DNA of 64,000 nt from Arthrobacter sp. Hiyo8 (GCA_001549895.1 AP014719.1:2976001-3040000), one strand, 5' to 3'; positions 20,055 through 30,483 are shown, numbered from the stretch's first letter. Numbers and translations are program-made. The notes: generated by a model from the letters alone, not told the origin.

Positions 20055-21413
20055 GTGCCACAATTTTTGACATCATCAATCCGGCCACAGAAGAGTTCCT
20101 TCAAACCGTTGAGCTGGCATCCCTCGCCGAAACGGACGCGCTGATTGCCCGCGCGGCCGCTGCCTTCGAGACCTGGCGGAACGTGTCGCCGTCGGACCGG
20201 GCACTGCTCCTGCGCCGGTTCGCGGCCGCCGTCGACGCCGATCTGGAGAACCTCGCGCAACTGGAAGTCCGCAACGCGGGGCATACGATCGGCAACGCCC
20301 GCTGGGAAGCGGGCAATGCGCGCGACGTCATCAGCTACTACTCGGCGGCTCCTGAGCGGCACTTCGGGCGGCAGATCCCCGTTGCCGGAGGCCTCGATGT
20401 GACGTTCCACGAGCCATTGGGCGTTGTCGGCATTATTGTGCCGTGGAACTTTCCGATGCCGATCGCGGCGTGGGGCTTCGCTCCGGCGCTCGCGGCGGGC
20501 AACACGGTGGTACTCAAACCCGCGGAACTTACGCCGCTGACCGCGATGAGACTCGGGGAGCTGGCGCGCGAGGCCGGCCTGCCCGATGGCGTGCTGACTA
20601 TCATCCCCGGGAAGGGCTCCGTTGTGGGGGCGCGCTTCGTCACCCACCCTGCGGTGCGAAAGGTCGTCTTCACCGGGTCCACCGGGGTTGGCAAGCAGAT
20701 CATGGCCGGTTGTGCCGACCAGGTGAAGCGCGTGACGCTCGAGTTGGGGGCAAGAGCGCGAACATCGTGTTCGCCGACGCCGACCTTGAGGCCGCTGCTG
20801 CCGCAGCACCAGGCGGCGCGTTCGACAACGCCGGCCAGGACTGCTGTGCCAGGTCCCGGATCCTGGTGGAAAAATCGGCCTACGACAGCTTCTTGGAGCT
20901 TCTCGAGCCCGCCGTTCGGGCTGTCAAAGTCGGCGACCCGGCGGATGAAAGTACCGTCATGGGCCCTTGATTTCCGCCCGGCAAAGGGAAACCGTTGCAG
21001 GCTTTGTGCCCTCGGGAGCGCCCATAGCCTTCCAAGGCGACGTGCCCGAGGGGCCGGGATTCTGGTTCCCGCCCACGGTCCTGGCTCCCGACTCCTTCGA
21101 CGACCCGGCAGTGCGGGAGGAGATCTTCGGACCGGTCGTCGTCGTCGTTCCCTTCAACGACGAGGCGGACGCCGTCCGGATTGCCAATGACACCGAATAC
21201 GGCCTCTCCGGATCGATCTGGACCCAAGACATTGGCCGGGCCTTGCGCGTGGCCCGCGGGGTGGAAGCCGGAAACCTCTCGGTGAACTCCCACTCTTCAG
21301 TCCGGTATTCGACGCCGTTCGGCGGCTTCAAGCAATCGGGCCTGGGCCGCGAACTGGGTCCCGATGCCCTCGATTCCTTCAGCGACGTAAAGAACGTCTT
21401 CATCGCGCACTGA
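20051..21413 (+). CDS. NAD(P)-dependent aldehyde dehydrogenase (PuuC-like), two frameshifts
   Basis: Rossmann and catalytic domains of the ALDH superfamily: VGIIVPWNFPMPIAAWG, FTGSTGVGKQI, LELGGKSANIVFADADLE (general base Glu), catalytic Cys in NAGQDCCARSRI, and EEIFGPVVVV. Shifts lie near 20752 and 20968; both restore the conserved text. A GTG start overlaps the PuuD-like stop. Expected to oxidise a gamma-glutamyl-aminoaldehyde to the acid that PuuD then cleaves. Confidence 0.9.
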
Positions 21414-21456
21414 ACCCACCAACTTTGGAAGCCCCATCATTCAAGGAGAGATCACC

Positions 21457-22238
21457 ATGACCGAATTCATTTCACACCGACTCAAGGACCGCACTGCCGT
21501 CATCACGGGCGGCGGCAGCGGGATCGGCCTGGCCACCGCAAAGCGTTTTGCCTCGGAGGGTGCCAACGTGGTCATCGCCGATATCGATCCGGCAGCCGGA
21601 GAAGCAGCCGCGGCCGCCGTCGATGGCATCTTCGTGAAGGTCAACGTCACAGACGAGCAGGAAGTCATTGACCTCTTCGCCGCTGCCAAGAGCCACTACG
21701 GCAGCGTCGATATCGCGTTCAACAACGCGGGCATTTCGCCGCCGGACGATGCATCCATCCTCGACACCGAATCGACGCCTGGCGCCGGGTCCAGGAGGTC
21801 AACCTGACGAGCGTCTACTACTGCTGCAAATACGCGCTGCCGTACATGTTGGAGCAGGGCAAGGGCTCGATCATCAACACCGCGTCCTTCGTGGCCGTGA
21901 TGGGTGCGGCGACCTCGCAGATCTCCTACAGCGCCTCCAAGGGCGGCGTGCTGGCCATGACCCGTGAGCTCGGCGTCGAATTCGCGCGCAAGGGTGTGCG
22001 AATCAACGCGCTGTGCCCGGGACCGGTCAACACTCCGCTGCTGAAGGAACTCTTCGCCTCCGATCCGGAGCGGGCCGCGCGGCGCTTGGTCCACGTGCCC
22101 TTGGGCCGCTTCGCCGAGCCCGAGGAACTGGCCGCTGCGGTCGCCTTCCTGGCGAGCGACGACGCCTCGTTCATTACCGCTTCGACCTTCATGGTTGACG
22201 GCGGAATCTCCGGAGCCTACGTCACGCCGATCGACTAG
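21457..22238 (+). CDS. short-chain dehydrogenase/reductase, one frameshift
   Basis: Classical SDR: cofactor motif TGGGSGIG near residue 18, NNAG, and the catalytic YSASK (Tyr-x-x-x-Lys). One base is missing near 21772 (ILDTE then DAWRRVQEVNLTSVYYC in the next frame). About 261 aa. It closes the Puu-like cluster. Standard Puu pathways use an FAD oxidase (PuuB) to make the aldehyde, and none is seen here; this SDR could act on an alcohol-type amine product instead. That role is inference. Confidence 0.85.
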
Positions 22239-22253
22239 CGGAAGCTTCCAGGT

Positions 22254-22286
22254 CGGTTCCCCACTCCAGTGGTGGGTGGGGAACCG
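22254..22286. terminator. hairpin between convergent SDR and uraH genes
   Basis: CGGTTCCCC (22254-22262) and GGGGAACCG (22278-22286) form a 9-bp perfect stem with a 15-base loop, directly between two converging stops. No T run follows, so termination efficiency is uncertain. Confidence 0.6.
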
Positions 22287-22291
22287 ATGGG

Positions 22292-22632
22292 TTAGCTGCC
22301 CCGGTACGTGGAGAACGCGAAGGGCTGAGCAGGAGCGGCACGTGGTAGTGCTCACCGGCGTCGGACACCGTGAAGCTCAAGTCCACCTCCGGGAAAAAGG
22401 TGTCAACGCCTTGTGCCTTGTAATACGGACCGGTCGCGAAGTTCAAGCGGTAACTGCCGCCGTCGACCCTCTCAGGGCCAAGGTCCTTGATCCGGCCGTC
22501 CGCGTCCGTGGTGCCGCTAGCTACGTGGCGCCAGTTGTCGCCGTCGCGCACGGAGAGAACGACGGCGACGCCGGCCGCCGGGCGCCCGGAACCGGTGTCG
22601 AGGATGTGGGTGGTGATCTGGGAAACACTCAT
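22292..22632 (-). CDS. uraH: 5-hydroxyisourate hydrolase, frameshift at the C-terminus
   Basis: Transthyretin-like enzyme that opens 5-hydroxyisourate made by uricase. The start MSVSQITTHILDTGSGRPA has the conserved His9 region, with GPYYKAQGVDTFFPEV in the middle. The hallmark C-terminus YRGS is recovered in the next frame (PFAFSTYRGS, stop at 22292) if one C is restored near 22323. About 113 aa, normal. The gene overlaps uraD by 4 bases. Confidence 0.93.
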
Positions 22633-23159
22633 TTGCTGGGCTCTCCTTCGCTGCTCCCGCTGTCTTCGCTGATCACGCCGGCAAGACGCAGCAGGGCGAT
22701 TTCGCGCAATTGTCCGGCCACGATCAGGTCTTCTTCTTCCGCGGTATGGGTCAGGCGCTCGTGGAGGGAGGCCAGGATGTCGTTGGCTGTCCGTCCTGCT
22801 GCCCGGATGAGGAAGACGCGGCCGAACTTGGCCTCGTACTCTCGGTTGCCTTCGGCCAAAGCGGTGACGACTCCGTCATCGCCGGGGTCGACGCCCGTCT
22901 GTTCGGAGCGGGACATCGCGGCTTCGGTGGTCTGCGCCTTGGGTCGTTCGCCGATCCGCGGGTGATGGGCCATCGCGGCCGCCACTTCGTCCGACGTGAA
23001 CGGCTCGGCGGTTTTCCGGGCGAAATCGAGCAAGGAGTCCAAGCCGCTGAACGGACGCGCATCTGCGATGTGCTCCACCCAACGCTGGATGTCGAGGCAT
23101 GGGCGGAGGACGTCGATGGCGTCCGCACGGTCCACGCTGTTGAATACTTCAAGCTGCAT
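22629..23159 (-). CDS. uraD: OHCU decarboxylase
   Basis: 2-oxo-4-hydroxy-4-carboxy-5-ureidoimidazoline decarboxylase, the last step from urate to (S)-allantoin. Intact, 176 aa. The active site motif HPRIG contains the catalytic His66; SRSEQTGVD follows. It is transcribed first, then uraH via an ATGA overlap. A partial copy of the GntR operator lies about 140 bp upstream. Confidence 0.93.
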   Translation of the reverse strand: MQLEVFNSVDRADAIDVLRPCLDIQRWVEHIADARPFSGLDSLLDFARKTAEPFTSDEVAAAMAHHPRIGERPKAQTTEAAMSRSEQTGVDPGDDGVVTALAEGNREYEAKFGRVFLIRAAGRTANDILASLHERLTHTAEEEDLIVAGQLREIALLRLAGVISEDSGSSEGEPSK

Positions 23160-23298
23160 GCTTGTTCATTCCTCGTGCGAGTGCTGGCATCCATGGTGTT
23201 GGCTATGCGGAACTCCGGCGATTCCTGCCGGATGGACCTGCGCGCCTCCGCACTCCAGGCCTTCCACATCATGGAACTGTTATTTCAGCATACGTAAT

Positions 23299-23310
23299 AG
23301 TGAATCCAAT
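23299..23310. promoter_or_regulatory. half-site matching the 6132 GntR operator
   Basis: The 12 bases AGTGAATCCAAT are identical to 6147-6158, the right arm of the perfect palindrome plus flank. The other side (near 23285-23297, TCAGCATACGTAA) is a degenerate arm. The position, about 140 bp upstream of uraD, suits an operator. Which GntR protein binds is inference. Confidence 0.5.
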
Positions 23311-23378
23311 GACAGCCGTGGTGTCAAGAGAATACCGCACCCCGGTCCTCCCTCCTTCCCGCTTTGGCCTCTCTGCGA

Positions 23379-23453
23379 CGCTCGCTCACTTATGCCGCCG
23401 TCTCCCGAAACGCTCGCTCACCTTCGGTGGGTTCTACCGAAACGCTCGCTCAC
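23379..23453 (+). repeat. three units of a 32-bp-period repeat (core CGCTCGCTCAC)
   Basis: The core CGCTCGCTCAC occurs at 23379, 23411 and 23443, exactly 32 bases apart, with a partly conserved remainder (ends CCGAAA). The same core family fills 24594-24844 at the other end of the aminotransferase gene. Confidence 0.85.
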
Positions 23454-23502
23454 CTTCGTCGCCTGGTGGACAATGTCAGCAACAAGCCAAAGGAGTTCCG
23501 TC

Positions 23503-24593
23503 ATGCCAGAGGTCCTGACTTCCCGGTATCTGTTCGGGCCGGGTCCCAGCAATTGCTATCCGGAAGTGACGGCCGCATTGGCGTATCCGGTGATCGGGCA
23601 CCTGGATCCCGTGTTCATCGAGCGACTGGACCGGACATGCGCGGGGCTTCGGACGGTGTGGGGACCCGGAATGCCCGCACCCTGCCGTTGAGTGCCACTG
23701 GTTCCGGCGGCATGGAGGCTGCCTTTGTTAATACAGTGTCCGACGGCGACGTGGCAGTCATTGCCGTCAACGGGCTTTTCGGGGAGCGCATGTGTGAGGT
23801 CGCCCGGCGGTGCGGTGCCACGGTGGTCCGCGTCGACCATGAATGGGCCAACCGGTGGATGCGGAGCGGGTCCTCGCCGCGCACCCCCATCCCAAGGTGA
23901 TTGCCGCTGTCCATGCCGAAACCTCCACGGGTGTCCTGTCCGACGTCGCGCCCCTTGGCGCCGGCAAGGGCGACGCCTTGCTGATCGTGGACGCGGTGAC
24001 GTCCATCGGCGGACTGGAACTCCTGGCTGACGACTGGGGGATCGACGTCGGGTATGCCGGGACGCAGAAGTGTTTGGGAGCGCCCCCTGGCTTGTCCCCG
24101 TTCACAGTGTCCGAGCGCGCTTTCGAGCGGCGCATCAAGGAGCCGCGTTCGTGGTACCTGGATATCGGCCTTCTGGGTGGGTATGTTGGCGCGGCGAGTG
24201 GCAGCCGAACGTATCACCACACGGCGCCAGTGACCATGATCGCGGGGCTAGAGGCGGGACTTGACCGCATCTTGGCCGAGGGGCTCGCGGCTGTTCAAGC
24301 GCGGCACCGTGCCGCCGGGGCCGAGTTGCGCGACGGCCTCGAAGCGATGGGGCTCGAGCTGTTTGCCGCGGAGGGCTCGCGATTGCCAAGCCTCACCACG
24401 GTCAAAGTGCCCGACGGCGTGGACTCGGCCGCCGTCCGCGCCTACCTTCTGGAGAACTTCAGTATGGAAATCGGCTCCGGGCGGGTGCGTTTACGTCGAC
24501 CGTTTGGCGGATAGGCATGATGGGCCGAATGCCAACAGGGCGTCGGTGAAGCTCGTGCTTGGCGCGCTGGAAGAAGCGATCGCGAAGGCCTGA
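23503..24593 (+). CDS. alanine/serine-glyoxylate aminotransferase (PucG-like), several frameshifts
   Basis: PLP aminotransferase class V. Start MPEVLTSRYLFGPGPSNCYP; SGGMEAAFVNTVSDGD is the cofactor loop; LLIVDAVTSIGGLEL holds the PLP Asp; AGTQKCLGAPPGLSP contains the Schiff-base Lys. Shifts near 23663, 23848, 24485 and 24520 each restore conserved text (the last gives MMGPNANRASVKLVLGAL). It would transfer an amino group to glyoxylate released by ureide breakdown, or act as ureidoglycine-glyoxylate aminotransferase as PucG does in Bacillus. Both ends are bracketed by repeat arrays. Confidence 0.8.
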
Positions 24594-24844
24594 CCCTCGC
24601 TCACATATCGACGCTCAAGCCATGACGCCCGCTCACATATCGACGCTCATGCCGTGACGCCCGCTCACATATGAAGGCAATTCCGAAATGCCCGCTCACT
24701 CCTGGCCGAAAATAGAGAGTCCTCCTGCAGATCATGATCTGCAGGAGGACTCTCTATTTGGCCTCATAGGTGAGCGAGCGTCGACCCGGGAGTCGTCATA
24801 GGTGAGCGGGCGTCGGCCCGGGAGTCGTCATAGGTGAGCGGGCG
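24594..24844. repeat. composite inverted repeat array with 32-bp period
   Basis: Four left units with core CGCCCGCTCAC or close variants start at 24594, 24626, 24658 and 24689. Three right units in opposite orientation (GTGAGCGAGCG or GTGAGCGGGCG) start at 24770, 24802 and 24834. A 50-bp perfect palindrome sits between the two sides. The array begins on the base after the aminotransferase stop and ends on the base before the peroxiredoxin stop, so it is the entire spacer. Confidence 0.9.
24710..24759. terminator. 50-bp perfect palindrome, bidirectional terminator
   Basis: Left half runs AAATAGAGAGTCCTCC through GCAGATCA and the right half is its exact reverse complement, 25 bp each. GGCC at 24704-24707 and 24760-24763 extends it imperfectly. 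ATTT/AAAT ends give a short T stretch on both strands. It lies between the convergent aminotransferase and peroxiredoxin genes. Confidence 0.85.
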
Positions 24845-25312
24845 TTACAGGCCGAGTTCGGCCTTCAGGGCTGCTACGTGGCCCTGGGCCTTGACCTGGT
24901 ACTGGGTCAGCTTGACCTTGCCTTCGCCGTCGAGCACTACGGTGGAGCGGACCAGTCCGTCGACTACCTCGCCGTTCACGAGCTTCTCGCCCCAGGCGCC
25001 GTAGGCCAGCGCTACTGCGTGGTCTTCGTCGGAGAGGAGCGGGAAGGTCAGGGAGAAGTCGCCGGCGAAGTGTGCGATCTTTTCCGGGGCGTCCGGGGAG
25101 ATGCCCAGGACTTCGTAGCCGGAGGACTGCAGGCTGGCAAGGCTGTCGCGGAAGTCGCAGGCCTCTGTGGTGCAGCCGGGGGTGGCGGCTTCCGGGTAGA
25201 AGTACACGATGACGTTGCGTCCGCGGTAATCGGACAGGGAAACTTTCTGGCCTTCGGAGTTAAGCAGCGCGAAATCGGGGGCCTGGGTTCCGGCGAGGAG
25301 TTTCTGGGTCAT
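24845..25312 (-). CDS. bcp: thioredoxin-dependent thiol peroxidase (Bcp/PrxQ)
   Basis: Intact 155-aa peroxiredoxin of the Bcp/PrxQ type. Peroxidatic Cys47 and resolving Cys52 lie in TPGCTTEACDFRD, the five-residue spacing typical of PrxQ, with DYRGRNVIVYFYPEAATPG before it. It reduces hydroperoxides in the cytoplasm. The stop codon touches the end of the repeat array. Confidence 0.93.
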   Translation of the reverse strand: MTQKLLAGTQAPDFALLNSEGQKVSLSDYRGRNVIVYFYPEAATPGCTTEACDFRDSLASLQSSGYEVLGISPDAPEKIAHFAGDFSLTFPLLSDEDHAVALAYGAWGEKLVNGEVVDGLVRSTVVLDGEGKVKLTQYQVKAQGHVAALKAELGL

Positions 25313-25379
25313 GTTGCGATCCTTGACTTGTCGGGCAACCGCCGTGGCCGGCGATCAATCTAATGGTGTAACGGGCTGC

Positions 25380-26086
25380 CTAGATGCAGTATTCCGCAGG
25401 TCCGCGGACGGTGGAGCCTGGTCCGGGCACGAACTGGTAGCCGCCTCCACGCACCGTGGCGATGACATGGCGGGCTGAGCCCAGCTTGCGCCGGACGCGT
25501 CCAACATACACGTCGATCGACCGAAATGCCGCGCCGGGACAGTCAAGTGACTCCAAAAAGCGTTGCAATTCTTCACGTGGGATGGGGCGGGACAGGTTTT
25601 CCACGAGGTAGCGGAGGAGGCTGTGTTCCATCGCGGTGAAGCTGACAGGCACACCGTCGAGGAGGACGGTATTCGCGGCCAGGTCTACTGCCACGGTGCT
25701 GCGTCGTCCGGCCAGGGAGACCGGCGACGGAGCGGTTGCGCGGTTTTCGGCGTCGGGCACTTCCGACGCCGAACCGCCGTCGGACGCGGCGCCGGACGCG
25801 CCGGAAGAATCACAGGACGTTGCGGCTCCGGCGGCGGGCCAAAGGAGGACTTCCGCCCCGGAGCAAGTTTGCGGGCCCGGGCCAGGACCGCTTCCGCGGC
25901 CCGGCCCAAACCTCGGGATCGATCTCGCGGCCTTCGCCGGGCTGTACCCACACGGCGAGTCCGCGCGGAAGCATCCCGGGCCGAACCAGTCCGGGCCGAA
26001 GCCCGGAAGGTCGGGGGCGGGCTGGTGCCGCGAGCGTTGAGCCGTGCGGGCAGTTGCCCGTACGGGGCATGGACGTTGACGGCCAT
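25380..26086 (-). CDS. OmpR/PhoB-type winged-helix protein, frameshifted N-terminal half
   Basis: The C-terminal 125 residues are a clear Trans_reg_C winged helix: VDLAANTVLLDGVPVSFTAMEHSLLRYL, then SIDVYVGRVRRKLG and IATVRGGGYQF. No receiver domain is present. Upstream the coding text changes frame at least twice: MAVNVHAPYGQLPARL at 26086 and GLAVWVQPGEGREIDPEVW around 25950 appear to belong to the same protein. It starts 10 bp beyond the allantoinase stop, so it may be the last gene of the ureide operon. Confidence 0.65.
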
Positions 26087-26095
26087 GGCTTGGCC

Positions 26096-27455
26096 TTACA
26101 CGCCGCCGCGGCGAATCAGCTTGCCGCTGGGCGTCCGGCCGTCGATCTCGCTGCCGCGCAGGTACGTTTTGCGTACGACGCCGGAGAGCGCCTTGCCGTC
26201 GTACGGCGTGATCGGGTTCTTGTGCTTGAGCTTCTTGACGTCGACGACGAACGCGTCGTCGGGCGCGAAGATGGAGAAATCAGCGTCGTACCCGAGCGCC
26301 AGCTGGCCTTTATTGTGCAGGCGGGCCAAGGCGGCAGGCTTCTCGGACATCCAGGAAACCACCTGCTCCAGGGTGATGCCGCGGTGCCGGGCTTCGGTCC
26401 AGATCAGAGAGAGCCCAGCTGCAACGAGGAGACCCGCCCCAGGCCACGGCGAAGTCGCCGTTTTCCAGGTCCTTCAGGTCAAGCGTCGAGGGCGAGTGGT
26501 CCGAGACGATGCAGTCGATGGTGCCGTCCTGTAGGCCCTGCCAGAGCAGCTCGCGGTTGGAGGCCTCGCGGATGGGCGGGCAGCACTTGTACGCGGTGGC
26601 GCCGTCGGGGATTTCCTCGGCCATGAGGGTGAGGTAGTGCGGGCAGGTTTCAACGGTGAGGTGCACGCCGTCGCGCTTTGCCGAAGCGATCATCGGGAGG
26701 GCGTCCGACGACGAGAGGTGCAGTATGTGCGCACGTGCACCGGTCCAGCGGGCACGTTCGATGACCTCGGCGATGGCCTTGTTCTCGGCGCCGCGCGGGC
26801 GGGAGGCAAGGAAAGTGGAGTAGTGCGCGCCGCCGGGGTGGGGTGCGTGGTCGATCGCGTGGGAGTCTTCGGCGTGGACGATCATGAGGGAGTCGAAGGA
26901 CTTGAGCTCCGCCATGTCCTCTTCCATCTCGTCCGCGTCCAGGTGCGGGAACTCGTCCACACCGGAGTGGAGCAGGAAGCACTTGAAGCCGAAGACGCCC
27001 TCGTCATGCAGCGGGCGGAGGTCCTTCTTGTTGCCCGGGATGGCGCCGCCCCAGAATCCGACGTCCACGAACGCCTGGTCCTCGGCAACTTCGCGCTTGA
27101 GCTTCAGGCCTTCCACGTTGGTGGTGGGCGGAATGGAGTTCAGCGGCATGTCGATGATGGTGGTGACGCCGCCGGCTGCCGCAGCGCGCGTGGCGGAGGC
27201 GAAGCCTTCCCATTCGGTGCGGCCGGGCTCGTTGACGTGAACGTGGGTGTCAACGAGGCCGGGGATGAGGGTTTCGTCGTCGCCGAGCTCGATGATTTCG
27301 GTGCCCTGCAGGCCGTTGCCCAAAGGCTCGATAGCGACGATCACGCCCTTGCGGACGCCGACTTCGCGAGCGGTGATACCGGCGGTGGTGAGGATGCGCT
27401 GGCCGCGGATGACCAGGTCAAACGGGCCGTGTGCCGTGGTGGTTTCTTCAGACAT
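26096..27455 (-). CDS. allB: allantoinase, one frameshift
   Basis: Zinc amidohydrolase that opens allantoin to allantoate. [20 protein letters not shown] carries the HxH metal ligands, [10 protein letters not shown] the carbamylated Lys, then [22 protein letters not shown] and [10 protein letters not shown]. One base is missing near 26425; the next frame ends [19 protein letters not shown]. Start [18 protein letters not shown] at 27455 overlaps the end of the glycerate kinase by 8 bases. Confidence 0.93.
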
Positions 27456-28684
27456 GGAGTTGCTCCTTGGTCTCGGTTCGCGCTGCGTCTTGGGTGGATA
27501 CCGCTTTTTCAGAGAGGCGCACGCCGATGTGCTTACCCAATTCTTCAAGCAGCGGCCCTGCTTCAGCTATACATTTCTCTACATTGGATTCGAGCTCGGT
27601 CAATGCGTGGACCGACTCGAAACCGGACTCCGAAAGTTGTTCCGGGCTCAGCGTACTGCGGCCGCAGACGGCAATCACAGGGATCCCCGATCGCGCCGCC
27701 GCCCGCGCCACGCCATCGGCGTTTTGCCGAGCAGGCTTTGTTCGTCGAGGCTGCCTTCGCCGGTGATCACCAGGTCCGCGCCGGCCAACCGCTGCTCGAG
27801 TTCAGTGAATTCGAGCACGACGTCGATGCCCGGCCTGCGTGCCGCGCCCAGCGCCGCGATGGCGATGTAGCCGACGCCGCCTGCCGCACCAGCGCCCGGA
27901 GCCTGTGCGGCGTCCTGGGCTTCGGAGCCGATCTCGTTGGCGAGGACCTGGACGAAGTGGGCCAGAGCCGCGTCGAGCGAGGCGACATCGTCCGGCGTCG
28001 CGCCCTTCTGCGGTCCGAAGATCGCGGCGGCGCCGGTGCGGCCCAAAAGGGGATTGTCGACGTCGGACGCCAGGACGAACTCGGTGACCTCCAAGCGGAC
28101 GTCGAGGTTCGAGAAGTCGATCCGGTCCAGGCGGGCCAGGGCCGCGCCGCCGCCGGGGAGTTCGTTCCCTTCGGCGTCGAGTAGGACGGCGCCGAGGGCC
28201 TGCAGGACGCCGGCGCCGCCGTCGGTGTTGGCACTCCGCCGACGCCGAGGATGATGTGCCGGCAGCCGAGGTCCAGGGCGGCGCGGATGAGTTCGCCCGT
28301 GCCCAGGCTTGTGGAGCTCTTGGCCGTTTCGGTATTCGGGGCGCTGCCGTCGCCGAAGCCCGGCAGCACCGCAAGCCCGGAGGCCGCAGCCATTTCAATG
28401 ACGGCTTCCTCGCCGCGGACCGCGAACTCGGCCGTGATCGGCTGGCCCGTGGGTCCGGTGACCGTCGTGCTGCGGCGGGTGAAGCCGGAGCCGACGGCGG
28501 CGTCGAGAGTCCCCTCGCCGCCGTCGGCCACTGGAATGAGAGTGGTTTCAAAGCCCTCGGCTGGCAAACTCGCCGCTGCGCGGCCAGCGGCAAAACCTGC
28601 CCGCAATCCGGCGCTCAAGCGGCTGGCGACCTCGGGAGCTGACAGCGATCCCTTGAACTTGTCCGGGGCTATGACCACACGCAT
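27448..28684 (-). CDS. glycerate kinase (GarK/GlxK family), two frameshifts
   Basis: Starts [20 protein letters not shown] with the family's PDKFKGS motif; [20 protein letters not shown] and [17 protein letters not shown] are also diagnostic. Shifts lie near 28230 and 27720. It phosphorylates D-glycerate at the end of the tartronate-semialdehyde route from glyoxylate. Position between glyoxylate carboligase and allantoinase ties it to ureide catabolism. A second, distinct copy serves the tartrate operon at 41221. Confidence 0.9.
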
Positions 28685-28706
28685 TCCGTACCTCCTTCAG
28701 TACTTA

Positions 28707-30483
28707 CTAGTCCAGCATCGAGATGATCGAAGTGGGGCGTCCGCCCCGCGCTCGGCCAGATCTTCGAACTCGTTCACACCGTTGATTTCAACGCCCATGG
28801 AGATGTTGGTGACCTTTTCCAGGATCACTTCAACCACCACGGGAACCTTGAACTCGCCCATGAGCGCCTTGGCCTTGTCGAAGGCGGCAGGCAGGTCGGA
28901 CGGGTTTTCCACGCGGATGGCCTTGCAGCCCAGGCCTTCGGCGACCTTGACGTGGTCCACGCCATAGCCGTTTGTTTCCGGGGAGTTGATGTTCTCGAAC
29001 GCCAGGGACACGTTCTGTTCCATGTTGAAGCCGCGCTGCGATTGGCGGATCAGGCCCAGGTACGAGTTGTTCACCACAACGTGGATGTACGGCAGGTTGA
29101 ACTGTGCGCCCACGGCCAGCTCTTCGATCATGAACTGGAAGTCGTAGTCACCGGACAGGGCAACAACGGTCTCGTCCGGCTTGCCGCGAACGACGCCGAG
29201 GGCGGCCGGGGCGGTCCAGCCCAGGGGGCCTGCCTGGCCGGCGTTGATCCACTTGCGCGGGCCGAACACGTGCAGCAGCTGCGCACCGGCGATCTGCGAA
29301 AGGCCGATGGTGGACACATACGTGGTGTCCTTGCCGAAGGCCTTGTTCATCTCTTCGTACACGCGCTGCGGCTTGATCGGCACGTTCTCGAAGTGGGTCT
29401 TGCGCTGCAGCGATCCCTTGCGGGCGGTGCACTGTGCGACCCAAGCGGAGTAGTCCGGCAGGGACTTGGCTGCCTGGCGCTCGCGTGCCAGCTCGATCAG
29501 CCCGTCCAGCGCCGCACCGGCGTCGGACGCGATACCGAAGTCGGGCGAGAACACGCGGCCGATCTGCGTGGGCTCGATGTCGATGTGCACGAACTTGCGG
29601 CCCGCGGTGTACATGTCCAGGCCGCCGGTGTGGCGGTTGGCCCAGCGGTTGCCGATGCCGATCACGAAGTCCGAGGCCAGCATGGTCTCGTTGCCGTAGC
29701 GGTGCGAGGTCTGCAGGCCCACCATGCCGGCCATCAGCACGTGGTCGTCCGGGATGGTGCCCCAGCCCATCAGGGTGGGGATGACCGGAACGTTCAGCAG
29801 TTCGGCCAGTTCAACCAGCTGCGCGGAGGCACCGGCGTTAATGATGCCGCCACCGGCGACGATCAGCGGGCGCTCAGCCGCGGTGAGCATGTCCAGCGCC
29901 TTTTCCAGCTGCTTCCGGCTGGCCTTCGGCTTTTCGACGACGATGGGCTCGTAGGCGTCGATGTCGAACTCGATCTCGGCCATCTGCACGTCGAACGGCA
30001 GGTCCAGCAGGACCGGCCCCGGACGGCCTGAGCGCATCAACTGGAAAGCCTTCTGGAAGGCGCCCGGAACCTGGCCCGGTTCCAGGATGGTCATGGCCAT
30101 CTTGGTGACAGGCTTGGCGATGGACTCGATGTCCACGGCCTGGAAGTCTTCCTTGTGCAGCTTGGCAACGGGGCCTGGCCGGTGATGCAGAGCATGGGGA
30201 TGGAATCTGCCCAGGCTGCGTACAGGCCGGTGATCATGTCCGTTCCTGCAGGGCCCGAGGTGCCGATGCAGATACCGATGTTTCCGTCCGCCGCACGGGA
30301 GTAGCCGTCAGCCATGTGGCTGGCGCCTTCAACGTGGCGGGCCAGGGTGTGGCGGATGCCGCCGTGTGCCCGCATCGCGGAATAGAAGGGGTTGATTGCC
30401 GCGCCTGGCAGGCCGAACGCCTCGATGGCGCCTTCCTTTGCCAAGATGGCGACGGCTGCGTCTACAGTGCGCATCTTCGTCAT
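28707..30483 (-). CDS. gcl: glyoxylate carboligase, two frameshifts
   Basis: ThDP-dependent enzyme joining two glyoxylates to tartronate semialdehyde and CO2. [35 protein letters not shown] (Gcl has no usual catalytic Glu here), [21 protein letters not shown] and the ThDP site [29 protein letters not shown] split by function. Shifts near 30172 and 28725; the true C-terminus in the other frame is [17 protein letters not shown] ribosome site before the ATG at 30483. About 592 aa restored. Confidence 0.95.

Larger units (their letters stand above)
23160..23502. other. intergenic region between uraD and the aminotransferase
   Basis: No convincing gene. It holds the start regions of two divergent operons, the operator half-site at 23299-23310 and three 32-bp-period repeat units at 23379-23453. 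Short open frames here run into the aminotransferase frame and show no family pattern. Confidence 0.6.

Noticed and set aside
24594-24844. CRISPR array
   Set aside because: The spacing is regular but only about 11 bases are conserved, units are partly similar throughout, and orientation flips around a palindrome. No cas gene is near.
25563-26626. Long plus-strand ORFs over the winged-helix gene
   Set aside because: Arg/Ala/Pro-rich shadows of the minus-strand coding; the winged-helix domain on the other strand is convincing.
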